A stretch of DNA of 64,000 nucleotides, taken from NCBI RefSeq assembly GCF_003583985.1, contig NZ_QXML01000001.1, positions 868,001-932,000 of the forward strand, read 5' to 3'. The stretch's first letter is position 1. Every line of letters begins with the position of its first letter. This document shows positions 41,830 through 50,770 of this stretch, piece after piece. This DNA is from Algoriphagus lacus. GTDB taxonomy: Bacteria > Bacteroidota > Bacteroidia > Cytophagales > Cyclobacteriaceae. Both the position numbers and the translations under genes were made by a program. The notes beneath the pieces were generated by a model. It was not told the DNA's origin, did no database searches, and saw only the letters and a program-made list of their open reading frames with translations.

Positions 41830-42974
41830 TGAGAAAAACTGTTTTCATTTTAAGCTTTCTGATCTTGGCTTTTGGGTGTAGGGAGCCGTATGAGCCTGAA
41901 GTCTCCCAGGAGAGTGTCTCTGCTTTGGTTGTCGAAGGATACTTGGATACCGAGGGATTGGAAAGCGAGCTTTTGCTAAGCCGGACTGTATCGATCGGTG
42001 CCGAAGCAACTTTTGCCCCGGAGATAGGCGCAAAAGTGACACTTTATGGAGAAAACGGAAGAACCTTTTCCTTGGCAGAAAAGGAGCCCGGAGTCTATAC
42101 GATCGCTCAAAATATGCCGGAGGATATGGAATATCAGCTGGAAATTGAGTTGCGAACAGGGGAGCTTTTTGAATCCGAAACTATGAAGCCAATTATTACT
42201 CCGGAAATCATCGATGCAGGATTTTTGCAGGATGAGGAAGGCGTTGAAGTATTTGTCACTACCCAGGGTGATGAAAATGCCGATGATTTCCTCTGGACCT
42301 TTGAAGAAACCTGGATTTACCGTCCCCGAATTCGGGTTCCTTATATTTATGATCCCAAAATCAGTAATGTAAGGGATCGCACGCAGGCCGAGAAGATTGA
42401 CCTTTGCTTTAAAAATGAGACGAATCCGGATATTTTACTGGAGACGAGTTCCAGATTTCAGGATCAGGTGGTCTTTCGAAAAACCATCACTGAAATCCCT
42501 CAAGGGGATGAGCGGATCATGGAACGCTACAGTATTTTGATTTCTCAGAAAGCCATCGATTCTGAAGCAGTTCAGTTTTGGGAGACCTTAAAAAGAAATA
42601 CGGAGGACATTGGGTCGATTTTCAGCCCACTTCCTTCTCAAATCTCCGGCAATATCAAGTCAGTGGGAGATTCTGGGATTCCCGTTGTCGGTCAGATCAG
42701 CATGGGAGTGGTCAAGCAGCGAAGAATCTACATCAATCTGACAGATGTTTCCCCTTGGGGATACCTCGATCCTGAGTTTAATGACTGCGCAATCGGATTG
42801 GAAGAGGTTCGGTCTCAGAATTACAAAACCGCCTTTGGAGACGGATCAGTTTTGCCTGCACGCGGACTGATGGAGGGAACTACCATAGTGGCGTATTATC
42901 CAGTGGATCGACGCTGCGCAGATTGTACACTTTATGCCTCACGGGTCAAACCTGATTTTTGGGAAGATGATTGA
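41829..42974 (+). CDS. DUF4249 lipoprotein
   Basis: 381 residues. A lipoprotein signal ends LILAFGC (Cys near residue 17), followed by CREPYEPEV and VSALVVEGYLDTEG, the DUF4249 start. A carboxypeptidase/Ig-like region (about 60-100) leads to the C-terminal part, with a Cys pair in RRCADCTLY near the end. DUF4249 proteins are regularly encoded after TonB receptors in this phylum and are thought to be surface partners (inference). It shares one base with the receptor gene and overlaps the next gene by 8 bases. Confidence 0.88.
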   Translation: MRKTVFILSFLILAFGCREPYEPEVSQESVSALVVEGYLDTEGLESELLLSRTVSIGAEATFAPEIGAKVTLYGENGRTFSLAEKEPGVYTIAQNMPEDMEYQLEIELRTGELFESETMKPIITPEIIDAGFLQDEEGVEVFVTTQGDENADDFLWTFEETWIYRPRIRVPYIYDPKISNVRDRTQAEKIDLCFKNETNPDILLETSSRFQDQVVFRKTITEIPQGDERIMERYSILISQKAIDSEAVQFWETLKRNTEDIGSIFSPLPSQISGNIKSVGDSGIPVVGQISMGVVKQRRIYINLTDVSPWGYLDPEFNDCAIGLEEVRSQNYKTAFGDGSVLPARGLMEGTTIVAYYPVDRRCADCTLYASRVKPDFWEDD

Positions 42975-44631
42975 TAGACTTAGAAAAATTAAAGTGAGCG
43001 GATATATCCAGTTAAATCTAAAAAGTCAGAGTCCTTACGCTATATGGTTAGGGTTTTTACTGTTGATTTCCTTGTCTGCCGTTAAAGCGCAGGAGGCTAA
43101 CAGTCCCTTTGAGGCTGTTTCGTTTCATCTTTCCAAAACGCTCTTTGTGGTTGGAGAGAAGATCTGGTTTGAGGCTGAAGTTAAATCCGGTCAAAATCCC
43201 AGCCCATCACAGGTCTTGTATGCCGAACTGGTTGATCGTTTTTCCAATTCAGTAGCTTATGCCAAAGTGCCGTTGGAGCAGGGAAAGGCATTGAATTACC
43301 TATTGCTTTCTGGATCGATTCCTTCTGATCAGTATTTACTTCGGCTGTACACTCGGATCAGTCCTTACTTGGATATTAACCAAGGCATTGCCCAGCAGTT
43401 TGTCACGGTAATCAACTCTAAAATTCCCCCTAAGAATGCGGTAAGTACAAATTCTCCAACAAGGTCAAGTTCGGAAGTTGAGCCGGGATTTCTCCAGCTC
43501 AGCAATCCAAATCCGAAAACGGGAGAAAGTTTCAGGATTTCGGTTTCGGGAGCCCCTGTAATTCTTTCCTCGGGGATTTCCATAGCCAACCCTTACCTGG
43601 AGGAAGAACACATGCCAATTCGGTCAGCAGGTATTTACACCTCAATCGAGGAAAAAACCTTGCTTCCGGAGCTCTTTGGGCATATTGTGGAGGCAAAGAT
43701 TCCTCAGTCGGATACCACATTAACTTATTTTCTTTCACTTCATGGCAAGCAAAGTGCCCTATTTACCGACCGGGTAGATTCCAATGGCCGAATAATCTTT
43801 GATGCAGGTGGACTATCCCATTGGGACCGACTGATTATCCAATTGGAAGATGGTGCGGAAATGGAAGGGTTGGAGATCGTTTCACCCGTGATCAAGACGA
43901 AATTCAAGCCTGAAATGAAGTTTCCAACCCTGTCGATTCCGTCGACAGACCTCGAGTTTTTAACTCAACTTCAAAAAGCTTCGGCGGTGGAGTCCTACTA
44001 TGTAGAGGCCTTTGATCAGGATTCCCTGGAAGTGGTAACAGGATTTGTGGCGGACTATACCTATTTGCTGGATGATTACACCCGATTTGAGACTGTGGAG
44101 ACAGTCATCCGGGAGTACGTGCCTAGCGTGGCGGTTAGAATTAGAGACAAAAAGAAGGAGTTCCGCTTGATCGATGAGGCAGGAAATGCTGCCTTTGATA
44201 CCAATCCGTTGATTTTGGTCGATGCCATGCCGGTTTTCGATTCGGATTTGCTTTCAGCATTCAATCCCAAGTTTTTGAGCAAGTTGGAAGTCCTCAACCG
44301 GGAGTTTTACCTCAATGACCGAACCTATCCCGGTGTACTCAGTTTTAGCAGTTATTCCAACAATTTCGGAATGTTTCCACTCGCTTCAAATGCCCGGTTT
44401 TTTGATTATTCCGGTCTGCAACCTTCCGTTCAGCTTGACAAATCCCAGTTTGGGAAGCCCGGGACGGGAGGGAAATTTCCGGATTTTAGGACGGTTTTGT
44501 TTTGGGATAATACCTTGGAAAAGGAAATCCTAGCACCGGCTTTTTCCGGAAGATTCATTTTTTGGGTGAAATTTCTGGATGAAGCCGGCCAAGTAAAAGT
44601 TAGTAAACGCTACCTGAACGTAGCGAATTAG
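42967..44631 (+). CDS. Macroglobulin (MG2)-like secreted protein
   Basis: 554 residues from ATG 42967 (MIDRLRKIK); the frame extends upstream to 42934, but that would overlap the DUF4249 gene by 41 bases. The n-region is long, and a hydrophobic segment (about 26-41) ends SAVKAQ, a likely signal-peptidase site. The region after it (SFHLSKTLFVVGEKIWFEAEV, then YAELVDRFSNSV and YLLRLYTRI) resembles the MG2 domain of bacterial macroglobulins and carries no thioester motif. The rest is beta-rich and unassigned. Fourth gene of the TonB cassette. Confidence 0.7.
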   Translation: MIDRLRKIKVSGYIQLNLKSQSPYAIWLGFLLLISLSAVKAQEANSPFEAVSFHLSKTLFVVGEKIWFEAEVKSGQNPSPSQVLYAELVDRFSNSVAYAKVPLEQGKALNYLLLSGSIPSDQYLLRLYTRISPYLDINQGIAQQFVTVINSKIPPKNAVSTNSPTRSSSEVEPGFLQLSNPNPKTGESFRISVSGAPVILSSGISIANPYLEEEHMPIRSAGIYTSIEEKTLLPELFGHIVEAKIPQSDTTLTYFLSLHGKQSALFTDRVDSNGRIIFDAGGLSHWDRLIIQLEDGAEMEGLEIVSPVIKTKFKPEMKFPTLSIPSTDLEFLTQLQKASAVESYYVEAFDQDSLEVVTGFVADYTYLLDDYTRFETVETVIREYVPSVAVRIRDKKKEFRLIDEAGNAAFDTNPLILVDAMPVFDSDLLSAFNPKFLSKLEVLNREFYLNDRTYPGVLSFSSYSNNFGMFPLASNARFFDYSGLQPSVQLDKSQFGKPGTGGKFPDFRTVLFWDNTLEKEILAPAFSGRFIFWVKFLDEAGQVKVSKRYLNVAN

Positions 44632-46295
44632 TCCTCCTTGTTGTCTTCCTTTTTTGTTAATTCCTGAGCTAAAAACTGATTAAGTCTGGCTTGAAATTCC
44701 TGAGATTCGGGATAGGTCTGTTCCAATCCTTTTTTCTCAGGGAAAGATTCCATATGAAGTGTTTGGGTAGGAAATGCAAATCTCACCCCAAGCGCTCTGG
44801 CTAATTTGACCACCTGAACCAGTATCTCGTGCCGGGCTTGAAGTTCATCCGGTAAAGTAGGAACCTCAAAGAAAATAGTAAAAAGGACATCCTGACTGTA
44901 GCTGGAAAGGTTGTTGAAATAGATGGTGAAAAAGTCCTTACGGGTTTTTGGGTGTACTAGGACGATTTCGCGCAGTCCTTTGACAAATTCTTCAATCAAG
45001 GCTGGTGGAGTGTCATAGGTCAGCGTCAGATTGGTTGTATACCTTCTGTACTGCCGCAGCCCATGATTGTCAATTACAGCATCCGCTATTTTCCCGTTGG
45101 GAACATACATGACTGAATTCCGGGGTGTCCGAACTCTGGAGGAACGGAAGCCGACCTCTTCCACCGTACCGTCGATCTCACCCGAAGTGATCCAATCGCC
45201 CACCTGAAAAGGCTTGTCTATAAAAATCATGACCGAGCCGAAGAAGTTTTTGATGGTATCCTGGGCAGCCAATGCAATCGCCAAACCACCGATGGACAAA
45301 CCGGTCAGGAACGGGATAATATCCAAATCAAGGCCATCACGAAGGATAAACAAGGTTCCCACGATGATCACAAAGGCCTTAAGCGTCTTCCGAATCAGGG
45401 GAACCAACTGATCATCCAGTGTGGACTCGGTTTTTGAGGCGAGTTTGGCAAAATACGCCGCGACCACATCCACGATTTTGTAGAAAATGACCGTGATGAG
45501 GAATGGCTTGAGTGTTTCAATTATTGGAACGATCCAGGCATAGATTTCGACCGGGAGCTGCAGCACCCGGATCAAAAGCGAGAGCAAAATCACGATCAGA
45601 TAGAAACTGCAGATTTTTGCTATCGGTAAGAGATAATTTTCTCCGATATAGCCATAGCCCAGGCGCCTCATCAAATAAATTAATCCCTTGTCCACCAGGA
45701 AGGTGAAAAGAAAATGTGCCAGAAAGGTGAGAAGGACCAATATCCCAATCCCGACCAATTGCCAAAGTTGGAGTCCCAGGTATTCCTGATTCCCTATTTT
45801 GGGAAGAATATTGAGAAGCCGATCAGTGCCAAAGGGGTAGGTCTCTTTGTGTAAGGCGTCAATTTGGCCTACAGAAAAAGAGGAAAAGCGCCATTGACTC
45901 CCTCTTTTCTCCAGGTATATTCCAGGAAGTTTGTCGCGATCGAAATAGAATTTCTTTTCTGCATTATCCGTAGAATCCACATAGTTGGGATCATTCGGGA
46001 TTTCGCTGGTCCTCACTACTATCCCTTTTCCTTCAAAAATCTGCTGAAGCTTGATCACCAACTCCTCTGCATTTCCCTCCACTCCTCTTTTGTCCAAGGT
46101 CCTTGAGGCCCGCTTTGGAAAGAAGTGGTCTCTTTCCAAGTTGTAGAAAAAAGTCAGCGTGGTATGGTACGGCGAACTGAGATTGACTCCCTCACCTACT
46201 TGCTCGAGGTCTTCCTCCTCGGTGATCAGTTGAGCATTCGATATCGTGATGAAGGCGAGAAGAAAAAATGATAGCAAGAACAGCTTGTGGATCAT
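44628..46295 (-). CDS. MscS-family mechanosensitive channel
   Basis: 555 residues from ATG 46295 (MIHKLFLLSFF); a TTG 42 bases upstream is rejected. A signal peptide ends near SNAQ, then a periplasmic domain (about 25-175), four or five membrane segments (about 180-360) and the MscS core: GLSIGGLAIALAAQDTIKNFFGSVMIFIDKPFQVGDWI, the pore helix and beta-domain motif, followed by VEEVGFRSSRVRTPRNSVMYVPN. It relieves turgor under osmotic downshock. The stop codon overlaps the convergent gene. It lies 66 bp after the DUF3352-like gene, likely same transcript. Confidence 0.93.
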   Translation of the reverse strand: MIHKLFLLSFFLLAFITISNAQLITEEEDLEQVGEGVNLSSPYHTTLTFFYNLERDHFFPKRASRTLDKRGVEGNAEELVIKLQQIFEGKGIVVRTSEIPNDPNYVDSTDNAEKKFYFDRDKLPGIYLEKRGSQWRFSSFSVGQIDALHKETYPFGTDRLLNILPKIGNQEYLGLQLWQLVGIGILVLLTFLAHFLFTFLVDKGLIYLMRRLGYGYIGENYLLPIAKICSFYLIVILLSLLIRVLQLPVEIYAWIVPIIETLKPFLITVIFYKIVDVVAAYFAKLASKTESTLDDQLVPLIRKTLKAFVIIVGTLFILRDGLDLDIIPFLTGLSIGGLAIALAAQDTIKNFFGSVMIFIDKPFQVGDWITSGEIDGTVEEVGFRSSRVRTPRNSVMYVPNGKIADAVIDNHGLRQYRRYTTNLTLTYDTPPALIEEFVKGLREIVLVHPKTRKDFFTIYFNNLSSYSQDVLFTIFFEVPTLPDELQARHEILVQVVKLARALGVRFAFPTQTLHMESFPEKKGLEQTYPESQEFQARLNQFLAQELTKKEDNKED

Positions 46296-46361
46296 CTGAT
46301 AGCAATTTGTGTTGGAGCCGAAAGTTAGGAATAACAAAAAGGCAGGCCAAAGAAACCTCGG

Positions 46362-49067
46362 TTAGTCTGGCATGAGGTATTCCAAAATCCTGTTTCCCTG
46401 AACAGTCCGAATTATATACTGACTTTTGGCCGGTAAATGAGTGATCTGAATTGGACCTTCACTTTCCAGTGGAGTGGTGGTCAGCATGGTTCCTTTCAAA
46501 TCGTAGAGGTAGCCAAATCCTTGTTCAGCATCGGATACAGCGAGGATTTTTCGGTCTGCTCCAAAGTCAAAATATCCAAACCAAACGTTTTCTCCTGTGA
46601 GCGGTAAGCTGAAAAGTTCTTTTTCTCCCTCATTGAGAATGACCGTTTTGGAAAATTGCTTAGACAAAATCAGCAGGGAATTTCCAGCCTGATCGGAAAT
46701 CAAGTCAAAAGTATTGTCCCGTTCAGCTTTGACCAATTGATTCCTATAGGTGATTTCCCCTCCAAAACTCGCATGGATCAGTTCTCCTGATTCAGAAATG
46801 GCAGAAATACGAAGGGAATTCCCTCCAGTTCCGCTTGTGATTTTTACCGGGCGATTATATTCTTTCCCCAGATCAAGTGGAGACCCGTTCTGCTTTTCTC
46901 CTCTGCGGTTGAAAAAGTACATCTTCCCTTTTTCCGTTTGGGTAACCATGAAATCGCCCTTTGCTGGGACGCGGATGTGAGTGGGGGAAAGCACGGATTT
47001 TTCCGAAAGCTTCATGGGATTCCAGCCATCCAGATCCTTTCCATTTCGGTCCAGGAGCCAGAGATTCCCAGATTCGGTCGATAAGAAATATCGATATTCC
47101 CGTGAATTGTCATAATCGACTAAATTCAGATGGGCAATTTTTTCATTCTTGAGGGATACCGGGAAGCCGGGTAGTGAATTACCCAATCGGTCGATTGCAT
47201 ACAGTCGGTCAGCAGTGGCAATGAGCAATTGAAGTTTCCCGTTTTTCAAATAATCAATTTGGAAGGCATCCGAAACTATCGGTCCTGAAAGTTTCTGGGT
47301 GTAGACAGTTTCTCCTGCAGAATTGACCAGATAGAGGATGTGATTGGCGTCCTGCAGGACTAGGTCCTCGGATTTGTCACTGAAATTGAGAATGCTTTTT
47401 GGGCCGTAGGTGATTTTTTCCGGAAGAGAAATGGTCTGGGAGGGAGTCAGGATCAGACCTTTTTGGTCGTTGACTACTTTCTTTTCATCAGAAAAATAGG
47501 GAATACTTAAAGAAGCTTCCGGTTTACCTCCAATTTGATTGATTCTCAAAGTCAGGTAAGGGAAACTTTGAAAAACTGAAGCATATTTCTGGATAAAAGG
47601 ACTCCAGGAAGGATTGCTTTTTTCTTCCCATTTCGCCCAGATTTTTTCAAAGAAGAAGGTTTTTGAATATCCCGAAGCAGGGTTGATGGATTTGGTTTCG
47701 GTGGCTGATTCAGGAGCTTTGGACCAGGTGTTGCCTTGTGCAAAATCATCCAAAATCATCTTCATGCCCGGTGCAGAATTGGACAGGATTAGAACCTCTC
47801 CGATCAGGCTGATGTGGGTTTGAGGAAATCCGATAAATTTTCCTCCAAAAAGGTGTGCCGGGAATTCTTCCTCCGGGAAAAACAAAATTTCAGAGTCTCT
47901 GTAAAAATCTGATTGATCCGAATCTGTCCCGTTTCTGAATTCTTTGAGAAAAGCGAAGGTCTGGGCAGGATCCACCGTGCGGGCCAATAAGACTTGATTT
48001 TGAAGCTGATTGCCGAGATTTTCCAGTTCCAGGAAGTATAATTCTCCGGAGAAATTATCCAAAAATCCCCGATCGGTCAGGCGGGTTTGGATCTCCCCGC
48101 TGATTGTTGATTTAGGGATAAAGGCCGGGTTTTGGAGCTTTTGGGACTCAAAAATTCCGTCCAGATTGATTTGAGTCAGGGACTGGGTTCGGTTGGAAAT
48201 CAGCTTTTGCATTTCCGGGAAATTTGCCCTGACGGAAGGGGTGAAGTTTATCTCGTTAGAGAGAATTGCCGGCCCTTTGAAGGTCAGTTGGTTTTCATCA
48301 AAGGAAAGCTCTAAGCTTAAAATCGTCTCATTTAGACTAAGTTCTTTGACAGCAGAATTTTCACGATCCGCACTGATTCCTTCCAGTAATTTTGAGATTC
48401 CTTTTGCAGAAATCAACAATCGCCCAAGTCCCGAACCGGCCTCGAGATTTTCTCCCAAGCGTGTGGCTAGGGAATTTTGGTCTTCACTGATGTAGAGCCG
48501 AATCGCTTCTTCCACAATAAATGAGGAGGAGGATGCGAGCAAGACATTTCCCAAGATGGTGAGGGACCATTTCCGGTTATTGTCTGGGCCGAAAAATTCA
48601 AGAACATCCAAGTCACTGTACTTTCGGGACTGAATCCGAATATCCTTCGGGACCTGGCTTTTTATTTTTTCAAGAAAATCCTGTGGAGTGGTAGCTCCGA
48701 AATTGACGGAAAAAAGAAGTTCAAAGCTGTCAATTCCTGTGGCATGGTAGCTTACGGTTACTTGCTTTCCTCTGAGTATTCGAGAAATTTCTCCATTTGC
48801 ACCAGTTAGGCTGTCAAGACTGATCAGTTGAGTGGAGATTTTTGAAAAAGCGGGTAGTTGGGAGATTATTTCCCAGACTGGCTGATTGACTAATTCATTC
48901 CAAGTTTGATCCGCCTGTTCCGTTTCAAAAACAAAAACTGCATCGGGAGATATCAGGTTCAGGCTGTTGATTTTTCGTGAAGAAAAATAATTCTGGTAAA
49001 CCCAAAATGCTCCCCATCCGAGCAGAATTGCTCCTATCAGGACCAGAAGGCTTTTCCAGATTTTCAC
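46362..49067 (-). CDS. Membrane-anchored DUF3352-like protein with propeller-like C-terminus
   Basis: 901 residues from a GTG at 49067 (giving MKIWKSLLVLIGAILLGWG). There is no in-frame ATG nearby, and a TTG at 49103 falls in the T run of the mdh terminator. One N-terminal membrane anchor (about 4-24) is followed by a large extracytoplasmic part. Residues about 35-550 resemble DUF3352 (SPDAVFVFETEQADQTWNELV). Residues about 560-900 show repeated four-strand blades with ILNF..., YLVNSAGETVY, YAIDRLGNSLPGFP, WLLDRNGKDLDGW, YFFNRRGEKQNGSP and YLYDLKGTML, so a six- or seven-blade PQQ/WD-type propeller is likely. Function unknown. Confidence 0.7.
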   Translation of the reverse strand: MKIWKSLLVLIGAILLGWGAFWVYQNYFSSRKINSLNLISPDAVFVFETEQADQTWNELVNQPVWEIISQLPAFSKISTQLISLDSLTGANGEISRILRGKQVTVSYHATGIDSFELLFSVNFGATTPQDFLEKIKSQVPKDIRIQSRKYSDLDVLEFFGPDNNRKWSLTILGNVLLASSSSFIVEEAIRLYISEDQNSLATRLGENLEAGSGLGRLLISAKGISKLLEGISADRENSAVKELSLNETILSLELSFDENQLTFKGPAILSNEINFTPSVRANFPEMQKLISNRTQSLTQINLDGIFESQKLQNPAFIPKSTISGEIQTRLTDRGFLDNFSGELYFLELENLGNQLQNQVLLARTVDPAQTFAFLKEFRNGTDSDQSDFYRDSEILFFPEEEFPAHLFGGKFIGFPQTHISLIGEVLILSNSAPGMKMILDDFAQGNTWSKAPESATETKSINPASGYSKTFFFEKIWAKWEEKSNPSWSPFIQKYASVFQSFPYLTLRINQIGGKPEASLSIPYFSDEKKVVNDQKGLILTPSQTISLPEKITYGPKSILNFSDKSEDLVLQDANHILYLVNSAGETVYTQKLSGPIVSDAFQIDYLKNGKLQLLIATADRLYAIDRLGNSLPGFPVSLKNEKIAHLNLVDYDNSREYRYFLSTESGNLWLLDRNGKDLDGWNPMKLSEKSVLSPTHIRVPAKGDFMVTQTEKGKMYFFNRRGEKQNGSPLDLGKEYNRPVKITSGTGGNSLRISAISESGELIHASFGGEITYRNQLVKAERDNTFDLISDQAGNSLLILSKQFSKTVILNEGEKELFSLPLTGENVWFGYFDFGADRKILAVSDAEQGFGYLYDLKGTMLTTTPLESEGPIQITHLPAKSQYIIRTVQGNRILEYLMPD

Positions 49068-49101
49068 TTGGCTGAATAAGGTGATTAAAGGGCCATTATA
49101 C

Positions 49102-49149
49102 AAAAAATAGACCTAAGAAACTCCAAGGGCGATTGGAGAATCTTAGGTC
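49102..49149 (-). terminator. Terminator after mdh
   Basis: Read on the minus strand: outer stem GACCTAAGA with TCTTAGGTC (49141-49149 and 49110-49118), inner stem CTCCAA with TTGGAG (49121-49126 and 49133-49138), then CTATTTTTTG. A two-tier hairpin followed by six Ts. Confidence 0.88.
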
Positions 49150-49169
49150 ATAACGTTTATTGGGAAGGA

Positions 49170-50105
49170 TTATTTACCGAGTTTGTCCAAAACGTTCATT
49201 ACTTCCTTCACGTGACCGCGGGAAGTTTCAAGCAATGCTTTTTCTTCAGCATTGAGATCCAGTTCGATTACTTTTTCAATACCGTTTTTGCCAAGGATTA
49301 CCGGTACACCAAGGTAGCAGTCGTCGATTCCGTACTCGCCTTCCAGCTTGATGCACACAGGGAATACTCTTCTTTGATTTTTAAGGATTGCTTCTACCAT
49401 TTGAGCAGCAGCGGATCCAGGAGCATACCAAGCGGAAGTTCCCATCAGTTTTACCAGTTCTCCACCGCCGAATTTTGTTCTTTCGATGATCGCATCCAAT
49501 TTGTCTTTTGCAACCAACTCAGTCACAGGGATACCAGCAACGGTTGTGTAACGAGGAAGTGGAACCATGGTGTCGCCATGTCCACCCATCAGGATTGCCT
49601 GAATTTCTTTTCCGGAAACATTCAATTCTTCAGCAAGGAAGGCCCTGTAGCGTGCGGTATCCAAGATTCCAGCCATTCCGATCACTTTGGTACGAGGAAG
49701 ACCAGAAGTCAGGTGTGCCTGATAGGTCATGACGTCCAATGGGTTGGATACCACAATGATGATGGCGTTTGGAGAATATTTGATGATGTTTTCAGTCACA
49801 GACTTTACGATGCCTGCATTGGTTTCAATCAGATCATCGCGGGTCATCCCCGGTTTACGTGGCAGACCGGAAGTGATTACCACTACATCTGAGTTGGCAG
49901 TTTTGCTGTAGTCGTTGGTGCTACCTACAGTGCGGCTGTCATACTGATTGATTGGGGCTTTTTGCCAGATGTCCAGCGCTTTGCCTTCAGCAATTCCCTC
50001 TTTAATGTCAACTAAAACAATTTCTTCGGCTACTTCGCGATAAGCTAAAACATCGGCACAGGTCGCACCCACGTTACCTGCACCTACTACGGTTACTTTG
50101 CTCAT
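49170..50105 (-). CDS. mdh: Malate dehydrogenase
   Basis: 311 residues, NAD-dependent LDH-like type. The Rossmann motif is VVGAGNVGATCADVLA (about 5-20) and LVDIKEG carries the Asp that favours NAD. The substrate arginines are in GLPRKPGMTRDDLI, and the catalytic His is in GGHGDTMVPL (about 174-183). It oxidises malate to oxaloacetate in the TCA cycle. It has its own terminator and no close operon partner. Confidence 0.97.
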   Translation of the reverse strand: MSKVTVVGAGNVGATCADVLAYREVAEEIVLVDIKEGIAEGKALDIWQKAPINQYDSRTVGSTNDYSKTANSDVVVITSGLPRKPGMTRDDLIETNAGIVKSVTENIIKYSPNAIIIVVSNPLDVMTYQAHLTSGLPRTKVIGMAGILDTARYRAFLAEELNVSGKEIQAILMGGHGDTMVPLPRYTTVAGIPVTELVAKDKLDAIIERTKFGGGELVKLMGTSAWYAPGSAAAQMVEAILKNQRRVFPVCIKLEGEYGIDDCYLGVPVILGKNGIEKVIELDLNAEEKALLETSRGHVKEVMNVLDKLGK

Positions 50106-50227
50106 GATTTTATCTGTTTTTTTTAAATGATTACTGGCTTGAAAAGCGGCGCTAAGATATTAAACAACAAGTTGGAATTGAAGTCTGCTTTAGAATACTT
50201 TGGATAGATTTCCTGATTTTTGATAAA

Positions 50228-50251
50228 TAAAAAAGGGAGCGGATTTCCCTC
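50228..50251 (-). terminator. Probable terminator after the tilS/CNB pair
   Basis: On the minus strand AGGGAA (50250-50245) pairs with TCCC/TTCCCT-type sequence around 50239-50234, followed by TTTTTTATT. The stem is short (five or six bp) but GC-rich and lies immediately after the stop. Confidence 0.6.
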
Positions 50252-50767
50252 CTATTCAAACATCTGTCGTAGGCTGAAAAAGCCGAAAGATTCCCGATAG
50301 GAGCGAAACAGACGCTGATTATTGGCATTGTAATACTCCGCCAGTGAGGTCATCATTTTTGCTTTGATTTTCGGATTGCTGTCGAATATTTCCTGAATCG
50401 CAAATTGAGGAATCACGATCAGTTCGGCCTCATCTGAATCGATCAAGGCAGTATAGGTCCGCTTGGCATTTTCCAACAGGGAATTTTCACCAAAAGCCTC
50501 ACCTCTACTTACCTCCAGAATCGTTTCAAAATTATCCTTGACGTCTATGGTAAGATTTACTTTTCCTTGTTTGATCAGGTAAAGTGCCTGACTCGGATCC
50601 TTGCTGAAAAAAACTACTTCATCCCGTATGTACTTGCGGTGATGCATGGCAGGGAGAAATTTCGCAAGTTCTTTTTGGCGAAGGCGTTCAAAGAATTTGA
50701 TCCCTTGCATAAAATCAAACATTCTCAGTTGATCCTCATCGTAAGTTTTGGAAAATGGATTCAGCAT
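50252..50767 (-). CDS. Single-domain cyclic-nucleotide-binding protein
   Basis: 171 residues. A CNB (cNMP-binding) fold spans about 20-140: FFERLRQKELAKFLPAMHHRKYIRDEVVFFSKD, LYLIKQGKVNLTI and GEAFGENSLLENAKRTYTAL. The last block aligns with the phosphate-binding cassette and keeps Gly-Glu and an Arg. After it there is only a helix and tail (FFSLRQMFE), with no CRP helix-turn-helix, so it is not a DNA-binding regulator as it stands. No membrane segment. It starts 3 bp after the tilS stop and is cotranscribed with it. Confidence 0.8.
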   Translation of the reverse strand: MLNPFSKTYDEDQLRMFDFMQGIKFFERLRQKELAKFLPAMHHRKYIRDEVVFFSKDPSQALYLIKQGKVNLTIDVKDNFETILEVSRGEAFGENSLLENAKRTYTALIDSDEAELIVIPQFAIQEIFDSNPKIKAKMMTSLAEYYNANNQRLFRSYRESFGFFSLRQMFE

Positions 50768-50770
50768 GGA

